From Cyclobacteriaceae bacterium YHN15 (lineage in GTDB: Bacteria > Bacteroidota > Bacteroidia > Cytophagales > Cyclobacteriaceae), in the NCBI GenBank assembly GCA_003797895.1, contig RKQB01000012.1:61661-125660 (forward strand): DNA of 64,000 nt, in the 5' to 3' direction. Under the pieces are notes generated by a model. It was given only the letters and a program-made list of their open reading frames with translations. It was not told the origin of the DNA and made no database searches. Positions 36,329-45,018 of the stretch are shown one piece after another. Each line of letters begins with the position of its first letter. Within the stretch, counting starts at the first letter, position 1. A program made the position numbers and the translations under genes.

Positions 36329-37438
36329 ATGATTCCTATTGAAGATATCCAAAAAAAGTACGGAGGTGAAATGGCCGCAGTTGTTTTGGCCTTTAGGGTA
36401 CATTTTAAGACGGATTCTATTCAGAAATTACAGGAATTTGTGGCATTAAATCCCCCCGATTGGCAAAAGGTGATGGATCTTTGCTATCTGCATAGGATCC
36501 GAATGTTGGTTTACAGGATATTGCTTCAGCTTGAGTTGGATGAATCGATACATGACCAGATGAAGCAGGAATCTTATGGGATGGTTCAGGAGTCATTTAC
36601 ATTGGTCCATGAGTTTAAGCAAGTTGTGGAGGTATTAAGTGAAGCCGGAATTACTGTTATTCCTTATAAAGGGGCTGTCTTTACCCAACAGTTTTTTGGT
36701 GACTTGATTTCTCGAGAATCCTCCGATATTGATCTCATTATTGAACCATCTCATATCAAGCAAGCTGTTCAAATTTTAAAGGAAAGAGGCTATCAGGTTC
36801 CGGAGGTCAAAAATCAGGAAAATTTTGGAAAGGACTTTTTTGAAAAGTTCAAAGAGATGGATATGAGAAAACCCAGACCTGGAACATATCCATTTTTGGT
36901 GGAGATGCATTGGTCCATTACTGAAACAGTTTTGGATATGGATCCTTCTATTAATTCAGATATTCATCGAATAGGGGGAGTTGAAAAAATAGCCGGGACT
37001 GAATTTTCGGTCTTGGAGAAAAATCAACATTTTTTGTATGTTATTGTTCACCATGCCATCAAAGATGGTTTTTTATCTTTAAGGGAGGTGGTAGATATTG
37101 CCCAAGGTTTCAAAAATTCAGCTATAGATAGAACTTATCTCAAAGATAATTTAAGTAAATGGGGGGTTTCAAGAGCCTTTTCTGTAGCTAACGCTTTATC
37201 TTTCGAACTTTTTGGAATAAGGGCAGAAGAGGTTGATAAGACAAAAAAAATGGTTTTAGAAAGAAATTTCCTTGATCAGATTTTAAGCTTTCAGGAAACT
37301 GACCCACAATATTGGAATTCTTTAAAATTCCGATGGGATAACTTGAAAAGATTTTTAGTCCGGGTAAGACTTAGGGATAGTTTGAAAAAACAAATTTCTT
37401 ACTTGCAAAAAGTTCTAAAAAATGCGGTTTCATTCTAA
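36329..37438 (+). CDS. Lasso-associated nucleotidyltransferase-like protein (PF14907 type)
   Basis: A 369-residue protein of the uncharacterised nucleotidyltransferase family that often sits in lasso-peptide clusters. The signature region is VIPYKGAVFTQQFFGDL followed by RESSDIDLII (about residues 108-138), where the two Asp residues of the nucleotidyltransferase fold lie. The following EMHWSI and VIVHHAIKDG blocks are also family-typical. In paeninodin-type clusters such a gene accompanies an HPr-kinase-like tailoring enzyme. It overlaps or directly precedes the HprK-like gene here. Activity is not established for this protein. Confidence 0.8.
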   Translation: MIPIEDIQKKYGGEMAAVVLAFRVHFKTDSIQKLQEFVALNPPDWQKVMDLCYLHRIRMLVYRILLQLELDESIHDQMKQESYGMVQESFTLVHEFKQVVEVLSEAGITVIPYKGAVFTQQFFGDLISRESSDIDLIIEPSHIKQAVQILKERGYQVPEVKNQENFGKDFFEKFKEMDMRKPRPGTYPFLVEMHWSITETVLDMDPSINSDIHRIGGVEKIAGTEFSVLEKNQHFLYVIVHHAIKDGFLSLREVVDIAQGFKNSAIDRTYLKDNLSKWGVSRAFSVANALSFELFGIRAEEVDKTKKMVLERNFLDQILSFQETDPQYWNSLKFRWDNLKRFLVRVRLRDSLKKQISYLQKVLKNAVSF

Positions 37439-37496
37439 GATTGAATTTTATTTTACAGTATATTTTTTTCCAACTCATGAACCATTAATTAACCCA

Positions 37497-38333
37497 ATGA
37501 ACTACCGATTTCCTTTACACGACGTAAGTATAAAGCTGATTACCAAGAAAAAAGAAATAAAGCATCCGCTTTATGAATACCAAACTTTTAGGGTTAGCCC
37601 AAATGAAATTCAGGTGGAACTTGAAGGTATGGGGAGCCTTTTGATCAAGAACGGGAATCAAATTGAGGTTTTTATTGATCATAATCTACCAAAATTTCAT
37701 ATGGAACTTAGTTTACAGCATATGGGATTGGTGGGGATTTTGCATCAGAGAAAACTACTGAATTTCCATGCCTCGGCAGTAGCATGGAATGGGATGGGGA
37801 TTATGATCTGTGGAGATTCGGGTGTGGGAAAATCCTCACTTACAGCAGCATTCTGTGAACATGAGGCAAGATTTGTATCTGATGATGTCACGGTGATCCA
37901 GTTTAAAGAAGAGAAGCCTTATATACAGCCATTGGAAAAATATATGGCTTTAAGAATGGGGACGATTGAACAGATCAATCCTACAAGTACAGCTTCCGGA
38001 ATGCATCCAATCACTGGAAAATACCTGTTTGAATATCCGTCTCAGTCAGAATTGGTTCCTTTATCTCATGTACTATGGATTACGCCGAATGATGGGAACG
38101 AATTTGAGTTTACGAGCTTGGGTGGAGTAGAGAAATTTAGCATGCTTCGAGGCGAAATTTGTGAATGGGAAATATTGAAAGGTATGCCCGAAACCGAAGT
38201 TGAATTCATGAGACAGCTTTTATTGATCAGCCAAATGATACCGATAACCCAGGTCAAGAGGAATAAGGCGTCTGGAATAAAAGAATTCTTTAATGCAGTT
38301 TTGGAGTATATGGAATTGGAAAGTTTAAGATAG
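37497..38333 (+). CDS. HPr kinase-like protein, RiPP tailoring kinase candidate
   Basis: A 278-residue protein with the HprK-type P-loop MICGDSGVGKSSLTAAF (about residues 103-119) and a downstream VSDDVTVIQF strand with two acidic residues. The N-terminal 100 residues form a beta-rich domain. Homologues in lasso clusters phosphorylate a C-terminal serine of the precursor (established for the paeninodin kinase). I chose ATG 37497; the longer frame from 37422 overlaps the previous gene and adds an atypical leader. A second, distinct HprK-like gene is at 43134 on the minus strand. Confidence 0.78.
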   Translation: MNYRFPLHDVSIKLITKKKEIKHPLYEYQTFRVSPNEIQVELEGMGSLLIKNGNQIEVFIDHNLPKFHMELSLQHMGLVGILHQRKLLNFHASAVAWNGMGIMICGDSGVGKSSLTAAFCEHEARFVSDDVTVIQFKEEKPYIQPLEKYMALRMGTIEQINPTSTASGMHPITGKYLFEYPSQSELVPLSHVLWITPNDGNEFEFTSLGGVEKFSMLRGEICEWEILKGMPETEVEFMRQLLLISQMIPITQVKRNKASGIKEFFNAVLEYMELESLR

Positions 38334-38340
38334 GAAGACA

Positions 38341-38751
38341 ATGGAAAGCTTAAAGAAATTCTTTGATTTAAGTTGGCAGGAAAAGAAACTCTTTCTGGAA
38401 TCTGTTTTCTTTCTTTTTTTGGCGAAGGGGGTGCTTTTGGTCTTTCCTTTTAAAACCTGTATTAATTGGATGCCGGAAATTATTAATGAAAAACCTGTTG
38501 ATAACAAACTATTGGAGCAAATAAAGACCAATATCGCCCGTACCAATCGGTTAGCATTCTGGAAAAATCAGTGCTTGGTAAAAAGTATGGCAGCGCGATG
38601 GATGTTGCAGCGACGTGATATTTCTTCTCAATTGGCTTTTGGCATGATGCTTGATGAAAGTAAAAAGCCAATTGCACACGCCTGGATAAAAGTAAAAGAA
38701 TTTGAAATAGTTGCAAAAGATCAGGATTATGTAGAATTATATACCATTTAG
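38341..38751 (+). CDS. Lasso peptide B2 protein (transglutaminase-like leader peptidase)
   Basis: A 136-residue protein of the lasso B2 family, which removes the precursor leader. Catalytic Cys78 lies in KNQCLVKSMAARWMLQRR and His113 in IAHAWIKV, the two diagnostic positions. The N-terminal hydrophobic stretch (LFLESVFFLFLAKGVLLVF) is usual for this family. It begins eight bases after the kinase gene and ends 70 bases before the first precursor. It is the only B2 protein in the window, so it may serve both precursors. Confidence 0.88.
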   Translation: MESLKKFFDLSWQEKKLFLESVFFLFLAKGVLLVFPFKTCINWMPEIINEKPVDNKLLEQIKTNIARTNRLAFWKNQCLVKSMAARWMLQRRDISSQLAFGMMLDESKKPIAHAWIKVKEFEIVAKDQDYVELYTI

Positions 38752-38752
38752 T

Positions 38753-38784
38753 CTTGATTGATTTAATAAAAAGGTCTATTTTTG
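38753..38784 (+). promoter_or_regulatory. Predicted promoter of the first precursor
   Basis: -33 element CTTG at 38753-38756 and a perfect TAnnTTTG-type -7 box TATTTTTG at 38777-38784, separated by 20 bases. It overlaps the end of the B2 gene and would let the precursor be expressed more strongly than the upstream enzymes. The second precursor has the same 20-base spacing. Confidence 0.5.
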
Positions 38785-38821
38785 AGAATAAATTGTAGAA
38801 AAAAGTAAATTAATAGCTTTT

Positions 38822-38953
38822 ATGAATATCACTAACAAACAAAAAGGTGCTTGGACAAAGCCTGAGGTTAAGATGTTGAATATTAAGAGGGATACTTTTA
38901 GTGGATCTGCTGAAGCAGGTGAAAGTAGAGGCCAGCAACAAAAAAGAGCTTAA
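38822..38953 (+). CDS. Lasso-like precursor peptide 1
   Basis: A 43-residue peptide not obvious by length alone but well placed between B2 and cyclase genes. The leader has W11-T-K-P14 and Thr25, with Phe26 before the predicted cleavage site. The predicted core is SGSAEAGESRGQQQKRA: Ser1 would provide the amine and Glu8 the carboxylate of an eight-residue macrolactam ring, with a nine-residue tail rich in Gln and basic residues. Thr at leader position -2 is the established recognition residue of lasso precursors. Tyr of the common YxxP leader motif is replaced by Trp, as seen in Bacteroidota. A Ser at core position 1 is less common than Gly. Glu5 is an alternative but too early for a known ring size. 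Confidence 0.8.
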   Translation: MNITNKQKGAWTKPEVKMLNIKRDTFSGSAEAGESRGQQQKRA

Positions 38954-39054
38954 TTATTTTTTTTAAGGAAACAAATCAATAAAAAATTTAATCAATAAAT
39001 AATTGTAATTTATTCAATTAAGAAAGGGTTAAGATGATTTTCTTGTAGATTTTA

Positions 39055-40863
39055 ATGTTAATTGGGGAGTTTTTATTTCACAGAAGCAGAAAATTTGAAA
39101 ATAAATTCTTTGATAAGAATCTTATAACATCAAATCTAATAGAGTGTTTTGAACATGATTTTTTCTCTATCAATTTTTATTTACTTTTTCACAAGAATCT
39201 CCCTTACACTAAAAAAGATTTCATAAAAGTCGATTCAGAAAGAAAAATAATTATTATTAAATACGGTAATATTTATAATCATGATTTATTGAAAAAGCAA
39301 AACTGTTTGAGTGAAGAACTAACTGAATTAGAAGTAATAGATTTTTTATTTTTTTTAAAAGGTGAGAATTTTATTCAGGAATTAAATGGTGATTTTATAA
39401 TTATTATTTATGAGGCGGAGATAAATAAACTATATGTTTTTAGAGATTGTGTTGGTGTTTACCCCTTAGTTTTTTCAATAAAAAAAGACTCTTTAGTTTT
39501 TTCAACCGACTTCATTTTTCTTTGTAAGGAACTTCAGGAAAAAAGTGAAATTAATTTTGAACCATTACTTTCTGAATTCAGATTTGCTGACCTAAAACAA
39601 ACCGTTAATTCTAGTGTTAAAAAATTGCTCCCCGGACATTTTTTTAAATATGAAGACAGTGAGATAAGTATTAAAAAATATTGGGAACCTGAAAAAATTA
39701 AAGTTGACAAAAATCTAAGTTATGATCAAGTAATGAATGATTTAAGGGCTTTGGTTCATGATGCTTTACATATTCGTTCAGACAAACAATTTAAAGCAGC
39801 TGCCCATGTAAGTAGCGGATTGGATTCAGGAGTCGTTTCAGCTTTGGTCCGTAAAGAATATAAAGATCAATCTGAATTTTTTGGATACTCATGGTCTCCT
39901 GAAAGCTTTTCTAACAAAAACATAGAATTTGATGAGAGAGAGTTGGTTAAAGAGGTTTGTCAATTGAATGATATTTCACCTGTTTTTGTAAATTTTGATT
40001 CTAGGGATTACGAAGGACTTTCGAAGAATTATATAAGAAACTTCGGATATTTTGCTGAAGAAAAAATTTTGGAGCACGCAAAAAACAATAATGTAAATTT
40101 AATTTTTAGTGGATGGGGAGGGGATGAATTCATTAGTAAAGGTGAACGTGGAATAAATTCTGATTTGCTTTTCACTTTTAAAATTAGGGAGTTTTTTAAA
40201 AGAAATCCGATAAAAAAACCAAAGCAATTTTTAAAAGTTCTTCTATATGACATATTTTTACCAATGATTAATAGTACTAATCCTAATCAAAAAAAGGTTC
40301 ATAAAGAGTGGGCTCGTTATTTAAAAAGTCCCTACAATAGGCAGCATTATCCATCGGTCAAGAAATTTTTGTATTATAGATCAAGAAGAGACTTACATTT
40401 AGGTTTTTTATATCATTATCATATTCCAGAAAGAACCGAAAAATGGCATGTCAATGGCTTTCTTAATGGGGTAGAATATAGGTATCCACTATTAGATTAT
40501 CGAATAATCGAATATTTGTTGAAAGTACCTTCTGAGCTTTTGATCAAAGGAGAATTTTCCCGGATGGTTCTTAGAGAAATTGGTAACGGAATTCTTCCAG
40601 AAAGAGTCAGGTGGCTTAGAAAAGGAATAGATCCCATAATTGCTTCCCATTTTGTTAAATTAAATCAAGATGTTTCTAAATCATTGATAAATAAATTAAA
40701 AATATTCAGAGAAAATAAGGATTTGTACTTTATTGATTTTGATCTTCTTGAAAAAGATACTTATGAATGTGAAATAAGTAATAAGACTGATGAAGGCCTA
40801 TACCAAAATTTAACTGTAATTGATTTACTTCATGAATTTTCAAAAAGATATCGAGGTAAATGA
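39055..40863 (+). CDS. Lasso cyclase-like asparagine synthetase homologue 1
   Basis: A 602-residue asparagine-synthetase-like protein. It lacks the N-terminal Cys2 nucleophile (start MLIGEFLFHRS), so it should not hydrolyse glutamine, as is typical of lasso macrolactam synthetases. The ATP-binding loop is AAHVSSGLDSGVVSALV at about residues 240-256, and the later GWGGDEF block binds pyrophosphate. It should activate Glu8 of the precursor core and close the ring. It is strikingly AT-rich: a 60-base line at 39301 has 12 G+C by hand count, against 30 in a line at 48181 of the second cyclase. Confidence 0.88.
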   Translation: MLIGEFLFHRSRKFENKFFDKNLITSNLIECFEHDFFSINFYLLFHKNLPYTKKDFIKVDSERKIIIIKYGNIYNHDLLKKQNCLSEELTELEVIDFLFFLKGENFIQELNGDFIIIIYEAEINKLYVFRDCVGVYPLVFSIKKDSLVFSTDFIFLCKELQEKSEINFEPLLSEFRFADLKQTVNSSVKKLLPGHFFKYEDSEISIKKYWEPEKIKVDKNLSYDQVMNDLRALVHDALHIRSDKQFKAAAHVSSGLDSGVVSALVRKEYKDQSEFFGYSWSPESFSNKNIEFDERELVKEVCQLNDISPVFVNFDSRDYEGLSKNYIRNFGYFAEEKILEHAKNNNVNLIFSGWGGDEFISKGERGINSDLLFTFKIREFFKRNPIKKPKQFLKVLLYDIFLPMINSTNPNQKKVHKEWARYLKSPYNRQHYPSVKKFLYYRSRRDLHLGFLYHYHIPERTEKWHVNGFLNGVEYRYPLLDYRIIEYLLKVPSELLIKGEFSRMVLREIGNGILPERVRWLRKGIDPIIASHFVKLNQDVSKSLINKLKIFRENKDLYFIDFDLLEKDTYECEISNKTDEGLYQNLTVIDLLHEFSKRYRGK

Positions 40864-40866
40864 TAA

Positions 40867-41439
40867 ATGGAAAAGAATAGGACAGGAGCACTAATTGATG
40901 AACAACAGATCTGCATTTCCTGTGGATTTTGTTGTGATAATACGCTCTTTGATAATGCTGTTCTTCAACCTGGAGAGAAGGGAACACTTCCTGAAAAAAT
41001 GGAAGAAAGCTATATTAAAATCAAAAATCAGGAGTATTTTAAATTACCCTGTTTTTATTTTAATGGGAAATGTAGTATTTATAATCAGAAAAAGGCTCAT
41101 ATCTGTTCATCTTTCCGTTGTCAGTTGCTGAAAAATTTTGAAGCAGGCAAAATAACCCAAAAAGATGCCATTGAATTGGTCAGACAGACCAAACAAACGA
41201 GAGTAGAACTTCTAAAAGAGTATCAGCAGATTTCAGGAAAATCAGAAGTATTGACCTTTCGGGAAATTCTAGTTGCATTGGGTAAGAAGCAAAAAGAATT
41301 GGAGAAAAAAGCTTCCTTATCCATGGAATGGGAGATTTTTGCTGCGAAATGTAATATTTTTGAATCATTGCTGATCAAGCATTTTAAATCGGAGGAAGAT
41401 TTTGACAAAATGATGAGCACTTCAGAAAAAGGGAAATAA
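40867..41439 (+). CDS. YkgJ-family cysteine-cluster protein
   Basis: A 190-residue protein with the YkgJ zinc/iron-binding cysteine pattern: CISCGFCCDN at about residues 17-26, then CFYFNGKCSIY and CSSFRCQLL, together eight Cys. The C-terminal half is helical and charged. Start ATG 40867 is four bases after the cyclase stop. Members of this family are poorly understood and some are oxygenase-like or metal chaperones. Its position between cyclase and methyltransferase suggests a part in RiPP tailoring or metal supply, which is inference. Confidence 0.75.
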   Translation: MEKNRTGALIDEQQICISCGFCCDNTLFDNAVLQPGEKGTLPEKMEESYIKIKNQEYFKLPCFYFNGKCSIYNQKKAHICSSFRCQLLKNFEAGKITQKDAIELVRQTKQTRVELLKEYQQISGKSEVLTFREILVALGKKQKELEKKASLSMEWEIFAAKCNIFESLLIKHFKSEEDFDKMMSTSEKGK

Positions 41440-41489
41440 AAATCTTAGTTTATATCATTCTTTTAAGTAGAGATTATATTCTTTAAATA

Positions 41490-42704
41490 ATGAAAGGTCT
41501 TTCCAAAAATACTTTATTGCAAAGGGTTTATGATCTAGATATCAAAATCAGATCAAATATAGATATAGAGATTTTTCTTAATGGTAAAATTCATAAAGGA
41601 AATCAATATACATTAGCAATTCTAAATGCCTTTTCAACGCCCAAATCTTTTAGCGAAGGTTTGGAAGATACGAAGCACCTGGTCAAAGGAATACAATCAT
41701 GGGTTGAACTTTCGTGGCACATCAAAAAACTGTTTGAATTAGGTGTTTTGATTGACACTAAATATTCTTTACCAAAAATACTTTCAGATAATGGAAGGTT
41801 TGATGCTGCAGAGGTGCATATCAGGATGTTAAATGATTTTCACCGGACAAAATCCTTTCAGGAAGCAATTCTCAAAACTGTAAAGAAAGGTGATATAGTC
41901 CTTGAGATTGGGATGGGAACCGGTATCCTTTCAGCAACAGCAGCATTGGCAGGAGCGAAACATGTTTATGCCATTGAGCGCACCCACAATATGCCAAAAT
42001 TTGCTCGTAAATTCTTTGAAAAAAACGGTGTTCTAGAAAAAATTACCATTTTGGAGGGAGATTCAATAAATATTGATTTGCCTGAAAAGGCAGATGTTCT
42101 CATAAGTGAAATAATAGGAAATGATCCATTAGGTGAAGATATTCTTAGAACTTTCCAAGATGCTGTTAGACGATTCTTGAAACCTAAGGCCAAGCTTATA
42201 CCTGAGACACTTAAAATTTTTGGACTTCCGGTGTCAATTCCTAGTGAATTAATCGATAAATATATTTTTGAGCCTGAAACAATTTTAAGATGGGAAAAAC
42301 TTTATAACTTGAATTTTTCATCATTCGTAGATTTTTCACAAAACCAAAATCATAGTGCCTTTTTCAATACTTATGAAACAAGGTACTGGCCTTTTCTTAC
42401 AGAACCTATTTTGCTATTTGAAATTGATTTGAATAATTGCATAGATGATGAGATTACATCAAAAATTAAAACTATTGCCATAAAGGAGGGAGTATTGAAT
42501 GGAATTATTGTGTTTTTTGACCTTGGTTTGGCTGATGGGGTTTATTTTTCAATACATCCAGAAAAAGCTACTGCAGCAAATAGTTGGTATAGCAAAGTTT
42601 GGATACCTGGTAAATCATTAGATTTACTTAGCGGTGATGTGATTGAAATAAACTATTCATATACCGGAGGAAAAGGTTCTCAGTTTGAACTTAAAAAAGT
42701 ATAA
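41490..42704 (+). CDS. PRMT-like SAM methyltransferase with an RRE-like N-terminus
   Basis: A 404-residue protein. Residues about 125-230 hold a class-I SAM-binding fold with motif I VLEIGMGTGILSATAALAGA, the acidic end of strand 2 (VYAIERTHN) and a SEIIGNDPLGED segment resembling the 'double-E' region of protein arginine methyltransferases. The N-terminal 90 residues (AILNAFSTPKSFSEGLED, then LSWHIKKLFELGVLID) look like a PqqD/RRE winged helix that could bind a leader peptide. Together this suggests methylation of a RiPP precursor, perhaps on Arg, which both precursors contain. The gene lies 17 bases before the PqqD gene. Confidence 0.7.
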   Translation: MKGLSKNTLLQRVYDLDIKIRSNIDIEIFLNGKIHKGNQYTLAILNAFSTPKSFSEGLEDTKHLVKGIQSWVELSWHIKKLFELGVLIDTKYSLPKILSDNGRFDAAEVHIRMLNDFHRTKSFQEAILKTVKKGDIVLEIGMGTGILSATAALAGAKHVYAIERTHNMPKFARKFFEKNGVLEKITILEGDSINIDLPEKADVLISEIIGNDPLGEDILRTFQDAVRRFLKPKAKLIPETLKIFGLPVSIPSELIDKYIFEPETILRWEKLYNLNFSSFVDFSQNQNHSAFFNTYETRYWPFLTEPILLFEIDLNNCIDDEITSKIKTIAIKEGVLNGIIVFFDLGLADGVYFSIHPEKATAANSWYSKVWIPGKSLDLLSGDVIEINYSYTGGKGSQFELKKV

Positions 42705-42721
42705 ATAAACTATAATTATAA

Positions 42722-42988
42722 ATGGAAAAGTACATTCGCAATAACGAAACCATCTCCGGCCGCCTGCATGATGAAACTGTGATGATGGATATAGAGCAGG
42801 GTAAATATTTTTCTTTGAATCCCGTGGCCACCCGAATTTGGGACTTATTGGAAAAGGAATCTTCTTTAGAGGAATTGGTAGAAGAGCTCCTTTCAGAATT
42901 CGAAGTAGATGAAGCCCAATGCCGGAAGGATGTAAGTGATTATTTACAGGAAATGGAAAAACTCAGATTGATTAAAAAATCTGCTTAG
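42722..42988 (+). CDS. PqqD-family RiPP recognition protein (lasso B1)
   Basis: An 88-residue winged-helix protein of the PqqD family. Diagnostic parts are NETISGRLHDETVMMDIEQG, KYFSLNPVATRIWDLLE, and the C-terminal helix EMEKLRLI. In lasso systems this B1 protein binds the leader and hands the precursor to the B2 protease. It is well separated from B2 (at 38341) in this cluster, with cyclase, cysteine-cluster protein and methyltransferase between them. It is the only free-standing B1 protein in the window. Confidence 0.9.
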   Translation: MEKYIRNNETISGRLHDETVMMDIEQGKYFSLNPVATRIWDLLEKESSLEELVEELLSEFEVDEAQCRKDVSDYLQEMEKLRLIKKSA

Positions 42989-43081
42989 AAGAAACAGCAG
43001 ATTACCTGGGAAATCCGTTAAATCAAGGCCTTATAGAGAAAGTCTTGGATTAAAAGAATTTCTAGTACTAGATATGATATG

Positions 43082-43113
43082 AAGCCAATTTCTGTTTCGG
43101 GAATTGGCTTTTT
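43082..43113. terminator. Intrinsic terminator after the PqqD gene
   Basis: AAGCCAATT at 43082-43090 pairs with AATTGGCTT at 43102-43110, followed by a short T-run. It closes the plus-strand RiPP operon and lies between it and the convergent HprK-like gene. Confidence 0.65.
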
Positions 43114-43133
43114 CCATTCTGTAGGGTCCTTGA

Positions 43134-44078
43134 TCAAATGGAATTGGCTATTTTCAGCGTCTCCATCTCTCCTAAAATAATTTTCTTCTCAATCTCCATT
43201 GCAAAATCCTTAAAGGTAGGAAAGTCCTCTGGCCTGCTGGCTTCAAAGAAGGGAACGGTTTTGGCGATTTCAGCAGCAGTCAGAAACTGCAGCTTGATTT
43301 TATTCAAGGCACTGGCCCATTCTCCCCGGTACACATTGGCCATCAGATAAGCCATACCCTGTGGGGCTTTCATAGGTGAAATTCGGATCTGATCTCCGGC
43401 TATGTCCAGAAAGACAATACCCTTCACGGGTGCGGGTAGGTTGACAAAATCCCGGTGGAACAACACCCCGAACTTATCATAGCCGGTTTCTATTTGGAAG
43501 GTTTCCTGAATACTGTAAAATTTTTGGTTATCCATGGTCTGCTGCCAGGCCTTCAGCATGGGGTAGGAAGCACGGGCATAACAGACCCCATTTTCCACGT
43601 AGACCAATGCCGTGTCATCCGTAAAGAGTCTATAGCCCATTTCCTGAAGTTTTAGAGCAGTGGTAGACTTGCCGGTACCGGAAGGAGCGGAGAATAACCA
43701 CACCCCACCCTCCTTATCCATCACCCCGGAAACGTGAAAAGGAATCAGGTTTCTTTGAAAGAGGATGGCGGCCAAACAGTTTGACTGGAAATAGAGCAAT
43801 ACGTCCTTGAAAGCTTCTGCAAGGGGTTCTATGGTGACTTCATTTCCGTTTCTGACAAAGTATCGTCCCACCTCGGGGACATGGAGATAGAACTCCCTTT
43901 CATTGAGTTGGGAATAGTCATCCAAGATCTGGGCAAGCTCGGTGAACTGTCTTTCCACCTTACCTATTTTGACCTGAAAGTCGATTTCTGTTGGTAATAG
44001 ATTGGAAACGGATAAAAATGCCGGTATTTCTACCTCCGACAAGCAGTTTAGGCCATAAACCTGGTAGCAAAAACTCAT
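43134..44078 (-). CDS. HPr kinase-like protein 2 (RiPP tailoring kinase candidate)
   Basis: A 314-residue protein on the minus strand, convergent with the PqqD gene. The P-loop LFSAPSGTGKSTTALKL and the downstream LFTDDTALVYV strand are HprK-type. The C-terminal part includes GIVFLDIAGDQIRISP and a helical end. I chose the ATG at 44078 (MSFCYQVYGLNCLSEVEIP) because the longer form has a hydrophobic leader typical of non-coding sequence. Related genes sit in lasso clusters and phosphorylate the precursor C-terminus. The second precursor, unlike the first, ends in Ser. Confidence 0.75.
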   Translation of the reverse strand: MSFCYQVYGLNCLSEVEIPAFLSVSNLLPTEIDFQVKIGKVERQFTELAQILDDYSQLNEREFYLHVPEVGRYFVRNGNEVTIEPLAEAFKDVLLYFQSNCLAAILFQRNLIPFHVSGVMDKEGGVWLFSAPSGTGKSTTALKLQEMGYRLFTDDTALVYVENGVCYARASYPMLKAWQQTMDNQKFYSIQETFQIETGYDKFGVLFHRDFVNLPAPVKGIVFLDIAGDQIRISPMKAPQGMAYLMANVYRGEWASALNKIKLQFLTAAEIAKTVPFFEASRPEDFPTFKDFAMEIEKKIILGEMETLKIANSI

Positions 44079-44132
44079 AAATGGTATTTTATATTCTGTA
44101 AAAATAGAGGGAAAAATGAAAATTGTTAACAA

Positions 44133-45018
44133 AAAAGTGTATTTGTTTAACTTTTTTTTGGATTTTAAGTTTGATATATCGGTAATTAATAAAGTATTTG
44201 ATTTCAGTTGTTCGCTTTTGAATGTTGAACACGGTAGGATAAGGTTTTGACAGCATGCAGGTTTTTATTTTTACCACATAGTCACAGAGGGGACATAGAT
44301 TACAACTTGTCACCTAAAGGGATACATTTTAACTGGCAAGGGTCGTAAATGAGGACGGAGAGAATTGGGGACTGAGGGACTTAGGGACTGAGAGACTGAG
44401 AGCAGGTCTACGTCATTGCGAGGCGCTACATTGGAAGTAAATAGAAAAGAATAATCCAAGGTTTTAGGTATAAATAGAACTATAAAGCGCCGTGGCAATC
44501 TCTGGTAGGGGATTTTTCTTCACCACAGAGAAACAGTGGGAACAGAGAAAAGCTTCGCTTTTGAAAGTTGACCATGATAGGACAAAGTTTTGACACCATG
44601 TAGGTTTTTATTTTTACCACATAGTCACATAGGGAACATAGAGAACAAATGTCCCGTAAAGGGATATATTTTAACCGCAAGGGTCGTAAGGGGAGGACGC
44701 AGAGAATTGGGGACGTAGAGAATTAGAGGCTGAGAGGCTGAGGGACTAAGAGACTGAGGGACTGAGAGACTGAGGGATGGAGAGAATGTCTACGTCATTG
44801 CGAGGCGCTGCTTTGGAAGTAAATAGAAAAGAATAATTCAATGTTTTAGGTATCAATAGAACTATAAAGCGCCGTGGCAATCTCAACCGTTATGCTGCTT
44901 CTGTGGAGGCAGGACAGCGAGGCAGTCGGGATTGCATTAATAGGGTCCAAGCCTGTCCGCCGCGGCGGATCAGAGACTTGAACCATAGGAGACTTGAACC
45001 ATAGGGATCTCATTAAGC
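44133..45018. repeat. Repeat block: two R1 copies and octamer tracts
   Basis: R1 copies lie at 44408-44502 and 44790-44884, 382 bases apart, about twice the unit spacing of the array at 53.8-54.5 kb. Each is preceded by a GAGACTGA-type octamer tract (44366-44404; 44705-44785). Between them are ACCACAGAG and AACCGCAAGGGTCG phrases common to other blocks. No gene is seen. Confidence 0.7.
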
